DNA of 64,000 bases from Symbiodinium natans (GCA_905221605.1 CAJNDS010002316.1:333001-397000); one strand, 5' to 3'. Shown: positions 30,201-41,540, numbered from the stretch's first letter. Notes: generated by a model not told the origin, from the letters alone. Translations and numbers: made by a program.

Positions 30201-30639
30201 AGATCTACACGAGAAAGTAGTGTGCCCTCGGGGCTCAAAAACGCCAAGCAGGCATGATGCATACCATAAAGCGGCGGGTATTCCTCACAATTTCATGTCT
30301 CTGCAGGCCATCCATTATACCGCAGGGACCGTCATGACCACACTAAAGGCACAGCGACTGCGCATGCACCCTTTGGGCCATGCGAATTTGAAACAACTAT
30401 CCAACAAGAACACTCAGGCACAGAAGATATGCATAGGTCATGCCGTAAGGAGTCAAGTCAACAGGCTGACGGGCGACAAAGCGCACAAAGCAGCAACTGG
30501 AGTTCCACAGCGCCTCAAACATCACAAACTGCAGGGCCGCAGCAGCACAAGTTAAAAAACACTCAGGTGGCGACCAGCTCAGGAGTATCTAGGTCCTTCG
30601 ATATCACCGGCAGATCTCCTGAACGATATCCGCCTTCGT

Positions 30640-30942
30640 TTGGCCTCATCTTCCAGGTCCTGGACCCTTCAGTTGGCCTCAAGACGCCTCGTAGTCATTG
30701 ACCCTCGGTCCCACGGTCCTCGCGGGTACCGAGTCAAAAAAACTCCTCTAAGGGGGCGCGAAGCCTCGGAGTTTGCAGCGGAACTTGTGGACCGTCTCCG
30801 CGTCCTTCGAGAGTTTTGTGCAGAGTACACAGCCCACAACAAGAAAGGGAGGGACCGCTGTTCGAGGGCACCATGCGAGCCTCCTGGACATCCGGCTGTC
30901 TCGCGCATCCATCTCCGCGACGCGTTCACGCCGAAGTCCTGA
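30640..30942 (+). CDS. Possible coding region, strand uncertain
   Basis: The plus frame reads GREASEFAAELVDRLRVLREF, a likely amphipathic helix, followed by CAEYTAHNKKGRDRCSR, to a TGA. Minus-strand frames over 30570-31232 also look like coiled coil but are broken by stops. GC-rich and free of telomere arrays. It could be an old coding remnant. Confidence 0.3.
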   Translation: MASSSRSWTLQLASRRLVVIDPRSHGPRGYRVKKTPLRGREASEFAAELVDRLRVLREFCAEYTAHNKKGRDRCSRAPCEPPGHPAVSRIHLRDAFTPKS

Positions 30943-31762
30943 AAAACGCCATGTCGAGTGCCAATTCATGGGGTGGGCCGCCCTACCCGACCCCCATAAA
31001 CTGGCATCCCACCATGGCCGCTTTGTTCTTCCGAGTCGGGAGTCCTCTGATCGGCATCCTTCTTGTCATCCTTGGCGTCTCCCTGGCAAAACTTCTTAAG
31101 GATCTTATAAGACGCCAAGGATTGGATCTCCTCTGGGAGGTCCCGAACTCGTCGCTCTTGACCTCTGGGACCTCGAGATCTCCTGATTACTGCCCTTCTA
31201 CTCTCCAATCTCCTCACTTCCTGAAACTTCATCAGTCATTGTCTCATCCGCAAACCATCGGATAGAAATGAAGGGCCTTGAGCTTTTGATACGTGAATTT
31301 CTGAGAACACTCCCTCCTCATGTCCCTAAACAAGCCTTGTCTACCCCTTACCAAACCCTTATGAAGCTCCTTGCTACACAGCCCTAAGCCCTTATGCGAT
31401 GGTTTCTCTCCCAGATCCTGCCCTGCAGTGTGTTCGAGAGGTCAGCGAGGCAGGTGGCAAAAGCCAGTCGTAATCTAGCTGCCTTTATAAGACAGGTCGG
31501 AGCACGGGGCTATGCGGCCTACGACGAGCGAAACGAGCAGGTGTTGCCGTTTCAGTGATTCAGGGTAGGTTTTGCAATGTTTTGCCGGAGGTTTGGAGCT
31601 TAGTTCTCACATGTTCTCACATGCCGGGCAATACACTTTAGCGTTCTGCCCTGTCAATAGTTGGGCGTTTCGCGTGCGTTCTCTAACACAGGCCCAAGCC
31701 GGTAGCCTCGGGGGAGATGAATCGGCTTTCGGAAGACTTTTGATGCAGGCGGTCCTCTGATC

Positions 31763-31957
31763 ATGGTGTTTCTATCTTGTCTTGAACTCCGGGCCATAGA
31801 AGCCCTAGATTCCTGCGCCACTGGGCCCTACCCTGAACCGGAGAAGTGTACATCAAGAGCCACATCACACACCCCGGGCACTGAATCCCCGAACTCCAGC
31901 CGCCGAGCCCGTTTGCCCGAAGGCATGCCTTTTGAAAACATGCGGGACTTGCCCTGA
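31763..31957 (+). CDS. Possible terminal exon
   Basis: The open frame reads LELRAIEALDSCATGPYPEP, then SRRARLPEGMPFENMRDLP, to a TGA. No splice sites were fixed. Confidence 0.25.
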   Translation: MVFLSCLELRAIEALDSCATGPYPEPEKCTSRATSHTPGTESPNSSRRARLPEGMPFENMRDLP

Positions 31958-32127
31958 TGTAGAGTCTGAGTAGTAGGACCCTTTTTACAAGGAACCTGGC
32001 TTTTACCAAAACTTGCCACCTGGATGTTAAGAACCGCCCATTTGAAGGAGCTCTACTTCTTCAACAGAATGGCCCTGAGCATCTATACCGAGCTTGGCAT
32101 GATCAAGGAAGGGAGGGCCACTGTTGA

Positions 32128-32205
32128 TCTGGGGGGGGGGGGGGGGCTTTCCGAAACTAGGGGTAGCTTACGGGGGTCCTTGTTGAAAGGGAGTCCTGCT
32201 GTTCG
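32128..32205 (+). mobile_element. F6 repeat copy
   Basis: A G-run, then CTTTCCGAAACTAGGGGTAG, then GGGGGTCC and GGGAGTCCTGCTGTT. Confidence 0.55.
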
Positions 32206-33055
32206 GAGCCTTACAGTGCACAAGTCTCGCCTCTAGCCTCAGCTTAGCTACGGTATCTCATTTCCTCCTGTCCAAAGCTCGTACCACCTTTGGCTTTGTA
32301 AACCCCGTTTCTGCAAAGTTGAGCCTGCTCTTCTTGGTCGAAGATCGTTTCGGGTCTCAGTCCGAGGAGTACTGGCTTTTGGAGTACTATACTTCAATAC
32401 TTTCTTGGTTCTGGGTTCCTATGATCGCTACTTAGACCTAAACAGTATATGCTTTTTTTCCAGGGTTTTCTCCAAAGTAGGGGCGGAGTTTTGTTTGGAG
32501 AGTCGTGGTTAGGAGCTGGACGTGCATGCCATGCACAAGTACTGCCTGCAGCCATCCAGCGACGGGCGCCTCAGATCAGCTTACCATTTCCATGACACTG
32601 TTTTTGTAGTACAAAGGTATGCCAGAAGTTGCAGCATTGCAGGTTCTAGGCTCTAGGAGTCTTAGGTTCTAGTGCTCCAAAAAAGGGGTTTTTAAGGTTT
32701 CTAGACTGGTGTTGTTTAATGGGTCTGTAGCTTTCGCTTGAGCTGACCTTCGAGTTGCCTCTCGGGGTTCCGAAGCATCGCAGACAAAGAACTTGCGAAA
32801 GTCGCGAGTCCTGTGACAGCTTAGATAGGACAGAGCCTGACTTAAATGAGTGGACTAGGCTTCCATATTATGAAGATGTTTACATATATGTATACATCTA
32901 TATATGAAAGGAAGCCCTTAAGAATGTTGCTAACTGCTAACGACCCTGTTTTGTTCCAGAGGAAGCGTTTTGGGGCTGATTGGATCTTGACAGCGTAGAG
33001 TTGCGGGTAGATGCACTGGTAGACAGATCTTTCGAGCTCAGATCTTACAGGCCTG

Positions 33056-33112
33056 GTTTAGGGTTTATGGTTTAAGGTTTCGGGTTTAGGGTTTAGGGTT
33101 TAGGGTTTAGGG
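33056..33112 (+). repeat. TTTAGGG array, start of a predicted intron
   Basis: Begins at GGCCTG|GTTTAGGG. The GT is the presumed donor of the exon ending at 33055; the intron would end at 33167. Confidence 0.85.
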
Positions 33113-33167
33113 CGCACAATCGAAATTCGTTTCCTAAAGATGAAGCTTACAACATCTGACAACACAG

Positions 33168-33574
33168 GAGACCGGACGGAGTAGGCCGGGTTCAAATCGA
33201 GCACATGCGCCAAAGAGGGCAGACAGTGGCACAATGGCTTGTACTTTTCGTTGCAGCAATCCCTAAACCCTAAACCCTAAACCCTAAACCCTAAACCCTA
33301 AACCATAAACCCTAAACCCTAAACCCGACTAAGGCCCTACCACCTGCACATCTCGGACTTGCAAGGCCTAAGAGGCCTTTCACAGATCTCAGCCCAAGGC
33401 CACTTATCCAGTCCAGCCCTCTGCATATCTTAGCCGCTTAGCCTCAGGCTGAAAGCCCCAGGCCCTGAAACTCGAAACCACAAAGCTCCAACCAAAACAA
33501 ACAGAGCAACTCAACTCCAAACCTTGGGGGCAATCTTTTGCTTCGGGAATCCGATGGCCAAATACGTTGGCTGA
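33168..33574 (+). CDS. Three-exon 3' end of an unidentified gene
   Basis: Exon 33168-33236 (ACACAG|G to AATG|GC) reads RPDGVGRVQIEHMRQRGQTV, then AQ. Exon 33334-33365 (ACTAAG|G to CAAG|GC) reads PYHLHISDLQ. Exon 33462-33574 (GCCCCAG|G to TGA) reads PETRNHKAPTKTNRATQLQT, then LGAIFCFGNPMAKYVG. All three join in phase, with GC donors on both introns (97 and 96 bp). The first intron contains a CCCTAAA array. An exon ending at 33055 may precede it. No domain recognised. Confidence 0.5.
33260..33327 (-). repeat. CCCTAAA array inside a predicted intron
   Basis: Nine or ten units within the predicted GC-AG intron 33237-33333. Confidence 0.95.
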
Positions 33575-33975
33575 CGTTTACAGGGTTTTTTGCAGGCCTC
33601 GGCGTTCAGGGGTTGAGGGCTTGAGGTTTAGGGTTTAGGGTTTAGACAGGCCTTGAGGGTCCAGATTGGTTTTGGCTAGGTGTGAGGATCTTGGACCCTT
33701 ACTGACCCATTACCCCTTCAACGGTTGACGGTTCCGCTTGTAGGAGTCAAAGCTTCAAGGCCTTCAAGGTCACCTGAGACCTCAATCCCAACCCGCTGAA
33801 GCGTCAAGCTCAAAGTTCCTTTGAAAGGTTTGTCAACCATTCGAAACCCAGGAATATGACCGTCCAAGCAAGCAGCGCTTGCCCTCCGCGTTTGCTGTCG
33901 CAGGCACGTTCAGTGATTCTGTGTGGGGGTCCAAGAACCTAGGACTTCAGGAAAGGGAAAGGAAGGGCAAAGGGT

Positions 33976-34314
33976 TTGAGCGCCACTATATTACTCTTTC
34001 GTTTTCATGTCTGCTGTGGTACCCTAGAAGGATCACAGTATGAAGTTCGCGCAATCTGCCCTGCTCATCGAACCGTTGCGATGATGCTCCGGCCGCCTCG
34101 GGATCTGTTTTACCCCCCACTCTTCATGACCCTAAACACACACCCCAGTGTCCTAGCCCATGTGCAACGGCGCGAAGAACCGTATCAGTCTGGAAAGCGT
34201 GCATCTCAAGCTCGAAGACCTTGTATAACCCCTACACAATTTCCCACAAGCCTCACAGATCTCATGGCCACTCGCATCACGCAGCACAAGCACTTGCCCA
34301 TGGATAGTGTCTAG
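33976..34314 (+). CDS. ORF of uncertain status (112 codons)
   Basis: No low complexity; reads, for example, CGTLEGSQYEVRAICPAHRT. No splice or start evidence. Not recognised. Confidence 0.3.
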   Translation: MSATILLFRFHVCCGTLEGSQYEVRAICPAHRTVAMMLRPPRDLFYPPLFMTLNTHPSVLAHVQRREEPYQSGKRASQARRPCITPTQFPTSLTDLMATRITQHKHLPMDSV

Positions 34315-34636
34315 ACCCACCTCATGAACATCATAACTTCAACACATTCTGGTAGTAGATTATACCAATACGGTTGTGGATAGTACTGCTACTTGCATTG
34401 CTGGTATGACCCATGGTCGTAGTTCCTCAAGGAGGAACAACAAAAACCTTTTTGAGGTTTCTATATTTGGACTTTATAAGAAAAGTGAGAACTCTTCGGA
34501 GGCGTGGATATTGATCACGAGGGTATTGCTTCCCCAGCTTTGGCCTGACTCTGAGCTACAGTAGCTTTAGTTCAGCCCTGTGCACGAAGAACCCCCAAGC
34601 CCATACACCGTAGAGCCCACAGGTTTAGGACAGCTC

Positions 34637-34732
34637 TCTCTCTCTCTCTCTCTTTCTCTCTCCCTCTCCCTCTCTCCCTCTCCTTCTCCCTCTCCCTCTC
34701 CCTCTCCCTCTCCCTCTCCCTCTCCCTCTCCC

Positions 34733-34779
<47 letters not shown>

Positions 34780-34790
34780 TTCTCGCTTTC
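34637..34790. repeat. CT/CCCTCT microsatellite
   Basis: (CT)n and (CCCTCT)n over about 150 bp; the Ser-Pro and Arg-Glu ORFs on the two strands are artefacts. Confidence 0.95.
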
Positions 34791-35094
34791 TGGTTTTATC
34801 TTCGACGACGCAAGCGACGCAAAGGCAAAGCCTCATGAGCGCGGGTGCAGTTTGAACTCACTCGTTGAGTTCCTTGCACCCTCGCCCACAACACGACGCG
34901 TCAATCGGCCAGGTCAACCTGAAGCTTCTGCATGTGGCATGGGGGCCTTGCAGCCCTCCATCAACTCTACAACTCAACAATGTACCACTCGTGCGAGAAG
35001 CCTTCCAACCCTCAACTCTATACCCCAAATTCCCAGCAACCTAACCCCAATCGCAACACAGCCTCGCCCGGTCCGCCTAGTCGTGAGAGTCTAA

Positions 35095-35200
35095 GAAACT
35101 ATATCCCCCTTGGGAATTATTTTTTATATAAAAACCGAGAGGATATTTAAACATATTATTTACAAATATTACTTTGATTAAGGCTCTAAGGGGAGCATAG
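35095..35200 (+). other. Predicted introner intron (GA-AG), F1 copy d
   Basis: Left duplication GAAA (35095-35098) plus element. Splicing joins GAG-AGT-CTA-A to GAAAGCCCC, extending PGPPSRESL into RKPQTLRA and ending at GCAG|GT (35225). Confidence 0.45.
35099..35200 (+). mobile_element. F1 element, copy d (102 bp)
   Basis: CTATATCCCCCTTGGG to AAGGGGAGCATAG, flanked by GAAA on both sides (35095-35098, 35201-35204). Confidence 0.8.
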
Positions 35201-35322
35201 GAAAGCCCCAAACTCTCCGAGCAGGTGACCGGCCGGGCAGGGCCGGAGGCGCGACTCTTCAAGCTGCTGCCTCTCGCAGAGGCTCGGCCGGCTCCTTGCG
35301 CAACCCCTTCTGGCAACATATG

Positions 35323-35384
35323 GAGCAGGGTTTATAGGACTGTTACTGTCCTTTTCGGGGTACAAGAAACATAAACCCCTACTT
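35323..35384 (+). mobile_element. F5 element, short copy with 6-bp duplication
   Basis: GAGCAGGGTTTATA to CATAAACCCCTACTT, flanked by CATATG at 35317-35322 and 35385-35390. A second partial F5 (GAGCAAGG, two GGTGAGTG motifs) follows directly to about 35470. Confidence 0.75.
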
Positions 35385-35900
35385 CATATGGAGCAAGGTA
35401 TGTCAGGGTTTTGGTGAGTGTTTTTTCGGGCTCCTTAGCAAGGTTGGTGAGTGTATGGTACTTGCTTGGCGCATCCAACACAAGTAACAGGGGGATTGTA
35501 GCAGAACTGCATTGGATGTATTTCGGGGTTTGACAGTAAGATGCCAGGATGACTTAAGGGGAAACCCATTCGACACCTGGGATACTGCATATCCACCCCG
35601 CACTGTATATCCACCCCGCGAGATTTGATATCTCGGGGATCCTCACATGCACGCGACACGTGGGTGGTATCTGTAGGCCATTTACTTCCGGGCGCACACC
35701 TCTCTTTGGGGTTAAGGAGGCTATGCAGGCTGCAGGCCTGTTTCTGACTGGTTTTACACAGTCAACCTAGCGAAGGCTCAACTACCCAAGAAGCTTCAGG
35801 TGTTTTGAAAATCCCCAAGCCCTACATGGCCATCCACCCTCAGCCCTTCGGGGCTACTGCTTGCCTCAAGAGTGCTCTCTAGATCTGTACAAACGCTTGT

Positions 35901-36116
35901 TTGGAAACCTTGGAAGCCTTTCTCTCCAGAGATACCTTTGTCAAAGCTACTGTGGAGCCTGTAGGGACATTCAACATATTTACAACCATTATTCCAATAC
36001 GATCCGAAGGACGACGAGCAGTGCTTGAGCACCAAGGGCAGTACCTCGGGACTCATGCACGTGAACTGCAATGCGTTTCTCGGACCTTTCATTGTTTCGG
36101 GGACTCTTTTGGGGGC
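35901..36116 (+). CDS. Possible coding region, strand uncertain
   Basis: The plus frame reads LEAFLSRDTFVKATVEPVGT, but the minus strand is open and plausible over the same bases. It abuts the F3 element at 36120. Confidence 0.25.
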
Positions 36117-36119
36117 GTA

Positions 36120-36234
36120 CTTGGAGGTTCATGGTACTTATGAACCAATATAACCATATTCGGGCACCTAAGGGGCGTACAAGTGGGTTATAAGTACCGT
36201 TAGAATTGGATAGTAAGTACCCTGAACCTCCAAG
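36120..36234 (+). mobile_element. F3 element, copy b
   Basis: CTTGGAGGTTCATGGTACTT and AAGTACCCTGAACCTCCAAG form the terminal inverted repeat; TA on both sides. The sequence after it (36237 onward) reads SYTGCHVRASGLPLLLHRSA, a possible exon. Confidence 0.8.
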
Positions 36235-37607
36235 TAGCTATACGGGCTGTCATGTCAGGGCTTCGGGGCTACCGTTGCTCCTGCATAGGAGTGCCACCAA
36301 TTTCACACGCGAGGTTCTTGAATTACGAGTTCCTGGGAGGGGGACTTTGCCACAGGGATCCTACAATTTTGGGGGCACAGAGGGGTACCTTATCTCCGAA
36401 CCCCCCATCTTCGCCCTTATGTTATTGAGAATTCAGGCATCGCTGGCCGGATTATACAGATAGTTCGCATGCGTGATGGAGGAGTTTCACAGCAGCTGAC
36501 TAGAAGCAATGCAGAGGACATGTATTTATGTAAGCATACCTATCAATCAAGCAACCTATACATCTGCATAATACGTGTATGTGCTTGCACGTACCCATGT
36601 ATGTACGTACGTACGTATGTTTGTCAGGGAGTCATGGCGTTCGTGTTGAAGAAGCTCCAACCAGCCTAGAATGTACAGGCTACAGAGGCAGTGTTATTCG
36701 TTTGGTTTAAGTATGGGAAGCCATCGACAAGTACCATGCAATAACAGGCATATCAAGTCGAAGACCAGGCATCATGGGGGTGCTTGCATTTGTTTCAAGG
36801 CTGTGGGTGCGGGGCCATCGCGGTTAAGGATTTGGGCGTTGAGGGCGCAGGTTGTTTTTTTGATGGGGTTTCTTGGGGGTCTAGTGGAGTTGGTGTGGGG
36901 TCTTTTTGCTGTGAAAGGCCCGAATCCCTGAACCCTGAACCCTAAACCCTAAACCCTATATAAACCCTAAACCCCCCAAACCAAACCCCTCAACCTCCAC
37001 ATAATCGAGAGGGGTCCTGCTCTGAAGCAAAAGCCCACTCCAACGAACTGCAGGCTTGGGGCGAATGCCCCGAATATAGTTCCCTTTATAAGTATACTCT
37101 AACAACATCTTAAAACCCTTTTCTACTGATTGAGGCCCCGAAAGCCCTAAACCCAAGCCAACAAAAAAGAACTTCTCCAAGCTTGAAACAGAACCATCGC
37201 TACAGGGTTCCTGAGAGCTCCTAAACTGTATGCGAAGCATCCGAATATTCTGAGACCTTATACCACAAAGCCCCTTATAACCGCAAAATCCCCAAAACAA
37301 AAATTACCCCCAAAAACCCCTAGAATCCTAAACTCGCAATTTCAAAAACCCCAGACAACAACCCCCAAATCCCCACAGCCGGGACGTTCAAGGACTGACG
37401 CTGCGCAGCACCTCGTCCCCGCAGAGCTGCCCCTGTGCTGAAGGGAGAGGTTGTTGTAGCAGTTAGGGTTTAGGGCTTAAGGTTTGGGGTTGAGGGTGTC
37501 TTCTTTTAGGGTTCAGGGTGTGGGGTGAAGGGTTTAGGGATAGATTTGTTTTCGTAATTCGAGGTCTCAGTGGGCATTGTTTTTCCTTTTATTTTCGTCG
37601 TCTCAGG

Positions 37608-37684
37608 ATCCTTATACCCTAAACCCTAAACCCAAAACCCTCCAAGAAGGAGCCCTTTTTGTCCTAGGTTACTGAGGATCCTGT
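37608..37684. mobile_element. F4-like element with a CCCTAAA insert
   Basis: CAGGATCCTTATA at the left and TAGGTTACTGAGGATCCTG at the right frame a short CCCTAAA array and GAGCCCTTTTTGTCC, as in the copy at 12115. Confidence 0.45.
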
Positions 37685-37762
37685 CATCGCCAGCGTTTCC
37701 ATTCGCGAACATGTTTTTGTTACGGTGCCTGTGCTTACGATCATTGATGTTTCGATTTTATT

Positions 37763-37870
37763 TTAGGGTTTAGGGTTTAGGGTTTAGGGTTTAGGGTTTA
37801 GGGTTTAGGGTTTAGGGTTTAGGGTTTGGGGTTTAGGGTTTAGGGTTTAGGGTTTAGGGTTTAGGGTTTT
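37763..37870 (+). repeat. TTTAGGG telomere-type array
   Basis: About fifteen nearly perfect units. Confidence 0.95.
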
Positions 37871-38199
37871 GCCACTTCCCTGCGCATAGACTGTTCCCCA
37901 AACCCTAAACCCTAAACCCGAAACCCGAAACCCGAAACTAAGTGAGGGGTCGCTTCCGTCGAGCGACAGACCCCGAACGCTCGGCCGAGGGCCTTACAGC
38001 CCGAGCGCCCAAGCGAAAAGAGAAACGGAAAAGGTGAGGGTTAAGCCTCACCGTCTGTCCTGGACAGGCCAACGGACATCGGCCTTTTTTACGACAACGT
38101 CAGTACTCGGCTAAGGGATGGCCAACACCCAGACCACATTTAGCGTAGCTAAAGTGTCACCAAATCGTCACCAAATCGTAACGGTTTTGGGTTCAGGGT

Positions 38200-38420
38200 T
38201 TGCCGGCTCCCCCCCCCCCCTGGGGCCCCCTGGCCCCTGGTGGCTGGATTCCTGGACCAGGAGGCTGGCGAGGGGTCCAGACAGGCCCAGGCCCCCCGGC
38301 CAAGGGCCCCCTGGGCCAAGGGCCTGGGCCAAGGGCCCCTTGGGCCAAGGGCTCCGGCTTTTTGGGCCAAGGGCCCCGACCAAGAATCTGCGGCCGCCAA
38401 GGGGTCCCAGAATTTTGGCC
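38200..38420. repeat. GGGCCAAGGGCC-rich repeat
   Basis: Repeated GGGCCAAGGGCCCC palindromic blocks. All six frames are open, so the 110-160-codon ORFs here carry no coding information. Confidence 0.85.
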
Positions 38421-38618
38421 GTTCCCCGAGCCAAGAACGAAGGGCCTTCCGGGCGGGCCAGGGCCAAGATCGCCCCAACCCAAAAGCAGGCCAAAGGGCC
38501 CCCGGAACCACCGCCCAACAAGCCAAGAACCCCCTCCTGACAAACACCTCAGCCCTTTGCCAAGAGGGGTTCTTCTGACCAAAAAAGAGCGCCGCTCCGC
38601 CAAACAAAACCTTGAGCA

Positions 38619-39240
38619 AGGGCCTCTACGGGCCCTGACGTGCCGAAGGCCCGAAAAGGGCCGAGGCTACCCCGAACCCCAGCTTAAACCCTAACACCGC
38701 AAAACCCTTCAAGCAAATAAAGGGCCTTTACGGGCCCTAACGTGCCGAAGGCCCGAAAAGGGCCGAGGCTACCCCGAACCCCAGCTTAAACCCTTGCGAT
38801 TGAAATACTCATTGGCGAAAAAAAATTAATAGGTTCCCCGACCTTCAAATGAATAAAGCCTCTACGGCCCTGACATGCCGAAGGTCCGCACAGGGCGAGA
38901 GACCCAAGAGCCACCAAAAGGCTTCAAAAGACCCCCTAAAAGAAGGGGGACCCCAGGATGCCCGTACCCGCAATGAAAAATGCGATTTTTTGGTACTGAC
39001 ATCGATGGTTTTGGGCACCCCTTCATTTTACCCCGGAAGGGCCAGGAAAGCGCCCAGGAAGCCCACAAAAGGCCCCAAGAGCCACCAAAAGGCCTGAGGC
39101 CCTTAAAGAAGGGGAATCCAGGAGCAGGCGCAAAGGGTTTCCCTGACCTTCAAATAAATAAGGGCCTCTACGGGCCCTGACACGCCGAAGGCCCGAAAAG
39201 GGCCGAGGCTACCCCCAACCCCAGCTTAAACCCGAACAGC
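38619..39240. repeat. Dispersed ~73-bp GC-rich unit, at least four copies
   Basis: The unit CGGGCCCTGACGTGCCGAAG, then GCCCGAAAAGGGCCGAGGCT, then ACCCCGAACCCCAGC occurs at 38619-38693, 38722-38795, 38866-38905 (diverged) and 39162-39233, each near a short AATAAA-rich spacer. Confidence 0.85.
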
Positions 39241-39349
39241 GCAACTTTAAAAACATCAAAGCAAGCATCAGGGCACAAGAAAATAAATTCCATATACCCT
39301 AAACCCTAATAGAGTATAGTTTGGATGGCCGGGGTGGGTTGACGGGCAA

Positions 39350-39400
39350 CGCGAGCGCGCGGCCCGGGGTGTTTCACACCCGAGCGCGCGCCCTCCCCTG
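39350..39400. other. GC-rich hairpin
   Basis: GAGCGCGCGGCCCGGGGTGT faces ACACCCGAGCGCGCGC across TTTC. Confidence 0.6.
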
Positions 39401-39404
39401 ACAC

Positions 39405-39564
39405 ACCCTAAACCCTAAACCCTAAACCTAAACCCTAAACCCTAAACCCTAAACCCTAAACCCTAAACCCTAAACCCTAAAACCCTAAACCCTAAACCCT
39501 AAACCCTAAACCCTAAACCCTAAACCCTAAACCCTAAACCCTAAACCCTAAACCCTAAACCCTA
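39405..39564 (-). repeat. Long CCCTAAA telomere-type array
   Basis: About 22 units. It ends eight bases before the acceptor of exon 39573. Confidence 0.95.
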
Positions 39565-39572
39565 GCAAGCAG

Positions 39573-39655
39573 GCCAACAGACATGTGGGACCTCCACATC
39601 GAGGCGGATGAGCGCACACAGGAGCCTCAGACCACAAACTGGAAGCGCCAGCAGA
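39573..39655 (+). CDS. Likely exon directly after a telomere array
   Basis: The sequence CCCTAGCAAGCAG|G ends the array and starts the exon, which reads PTDMWDLHIEADERTQEPQT, then TNWKRQQ, before a GT at 39656. G/C-rich third positions and no stop. Not recognised; neighbouring exons were not joined. Confidence 0.5.
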
Positions 39656-40044
39656 GTTCCTTAGGGGTTGGGTAGGTAACCTCTAACCTTTTTCGGTTCT
39701 ATCGGTTCCTACTCGATATGCAACATCAACCTTTTTTGGGCTAGGGTATTCAGCCCCCGCAGGTCCAAGAGGGTTCTTCTTGCATCTCCAGAAACATCTC
39801 GTGCACGGTGTTTTGGGGTTTCCATGGACACTTGCAGCTGAAGACTTGATGTGGAAGATACCCCGGTTGTACAGCTTATACATATACATATGTATATATA
39901 TATACATATGTACATATATATGTATATATGTGATTTTATGGGGGTTTGTGCGTCGGCCGAGGCCAGATTTTGCAAAGCAAGAACTTTGCTTGTAAAGGTT
40001 ACCTTTAAAGTAAGTGTTTCCAAATGTACAACATTTGACAACTT

Positions 40045-40440
40045 TACAAACATCTGGGTTTCCGGCGGCCCAGAAAGCCCTAAAAGTTAGGAATGCATGA
40101 ATTTTAGGAAAATATTTTTAAAGATATAAACTACTGAAATACACAGTTGATAAAGTTTCCTGCTGTGCTGAGAGACATAAGCTTTACATAGTTTATTGTT
40201 TAGGTTTTCTGGGTCGGCCGGGGCCCAGGTGTTATCAACTTTCTAAATTTCACCTTTAAACTAGACAACATATACCTTGGAAAGTTCATAAAATTCCGGG
40301 TTTCCAGCTGCCCAGAAAACCATTTGTTTATGTCATTTAAAACATTTGTAAAAGTAAAAGCTGTGCATAGATGTATAAGCATCTGGGTTTCCGGCGGCCC
40401 TGACAAAAAACTAAAAGTTATGTAACAAATGCATATACAT
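40045..40440. repeat. AT-rich region with repeated CATCTGGGTTTCCGGCGGCC
   Basis: The motif occurs at about 40051 and 40380, with diverged copies at 40205 and 40290, each near a CTAAAAGTTA. No coding signal. Confidence 0.6.
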
Positions 40441-40583
40441 AAAAGTTAGAAGGTTTGTGTAATTTACATATGTGCAAAGCTTGTAAAAATCATACACACG
40501 CACAGCCTATTTCAGCATGTTGATATACGAAAGAGGATGTCCCACACTAATACATGGAGGTCCTACGTACATAGGCACCCTGA

Positions 40584-40680
40584 TCCCTAAACCATGAACC
40601 CTGAAACCCTAAACCCTCAACCCTAAACCCGGAACCCCAAACCCTGAAACCCTAAACCCTCAACCCTAAACCCTGAACCC
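40584..40680 (-). repeat. Mixed CCCTAAA/CCCTGAA/CCCTCAA array
   Basis: About thirteen units. It ends CCCAG|G at exon 40683. Confidence 0.9.
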
Positions 40681-40682
40681 AG

Positions 40683-41430
40683 GATCTCCACAAGCCCTTT
40701 TCCTCCTACTGCGGCACGAGTGGAGCCTTGAGCAGCCTCGACTTCGGCCAACTTTTTGCAGGCTTTTGAAGGGTTTTGGGTTTAGGGTTTAGGGTTTAGG
40801 GTTTTGGGTTTTGGGTTTGGGGTTTAGGGGGGTCCCTCAGTATGGGTTCCTTTAGCGGAGTCTTGGGGCGGAGGGTTTTGGGGTGACAGGTCCCTTAATA
40901 TGGGTTCCTTTCAGAGAGTTTTGGGGCGTATGATTTAGGGCTTAGGGGGGGTCTCTTAGTATTCCTTTCCGGGAGCTCTTAGGATTTAGGGTTTGGGGGT
41001 GTTTGGTGCCTTCCTCAGGGCTTAGCATCTTAAGAAGGAGGAGTCCAGGCCTGGACTCCTAACACCTTGCAAGGGTCCATGGGGTTTTTTCTCAGGGTTC
41101 AGGGTTCAGGGTTTAGGGTTCAGAGTTTAGGGTTTAAGGGTTTAGGGTTTAGGGTTTTGGGTCTTGGGTGTGGGGTTCCCATATTCTTTCGACCCCCCCC
41201 CCCCTGGATGCTGCCAGTACATGGCAGATCTCTGCAGCCGCATTCTCGTCCCCAGAATGACAAATGTGGGTCTCCCTGAGCCTCCTAAGCCCTTAACAAA
41301 AATCACCTAAAAACCTTGCATAATGGCAGCGGCCTGCCGACATCGCCTCGGGGGAGTGGGTTACCAGTCTTCATTTCTTTGAGGGAGGCTTCGGCCGGTG
41401 CTTGACCAAGTTGTGCTTCTGCATGAAAAG
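40683..41430 (+). CDS. Two phase-matched exons with telomere array intron
   Basis: Exon 40683-40761 starts at the edge of a CCCTGAA array and reads DLHKPFSSYCGTSGALSSLD, then FGQLFA, ending GCAG|GC. Exon 41384-41430 (TTTGAG|G to AAAAG|GC) supplies the missing two bases and reads RLRPVLDQVVLLHEK. The 622-bp intron holds TTTAGGG arrays. Both donors are AG|GC. No family recognised. Confidence 0.5.
41086..41165 (+). repeat. TTTAGGG/TTCAGGG array
   Basis: About ten units inside the predicted intron 40762-41383. Confidence 0.9.
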
Positions 41431-41540
41431 GCATGTCTGGCAATATGTGCTGTCCTCTTTGACACCTAAACCCTAAAGCCCTAAACCCTAAAAACCTAAA
41501 CCCTCAACTTCTCACCGTGCTTGGTCGGCAAAATCTATAG

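Noticed and set aside
34567-34855. Ser-Pro and Glu-Arg repeat ORFs
   Set aside because: Microsatellite (CT)n/(CCCTCT)n translated in both directions.
38118-38694. Several 110-164-codon ORFs on both strands
   Set aside because: GC-rich GGGCCAAGGGCC repeats remove stop codons in all frames; composition is not protein-like.
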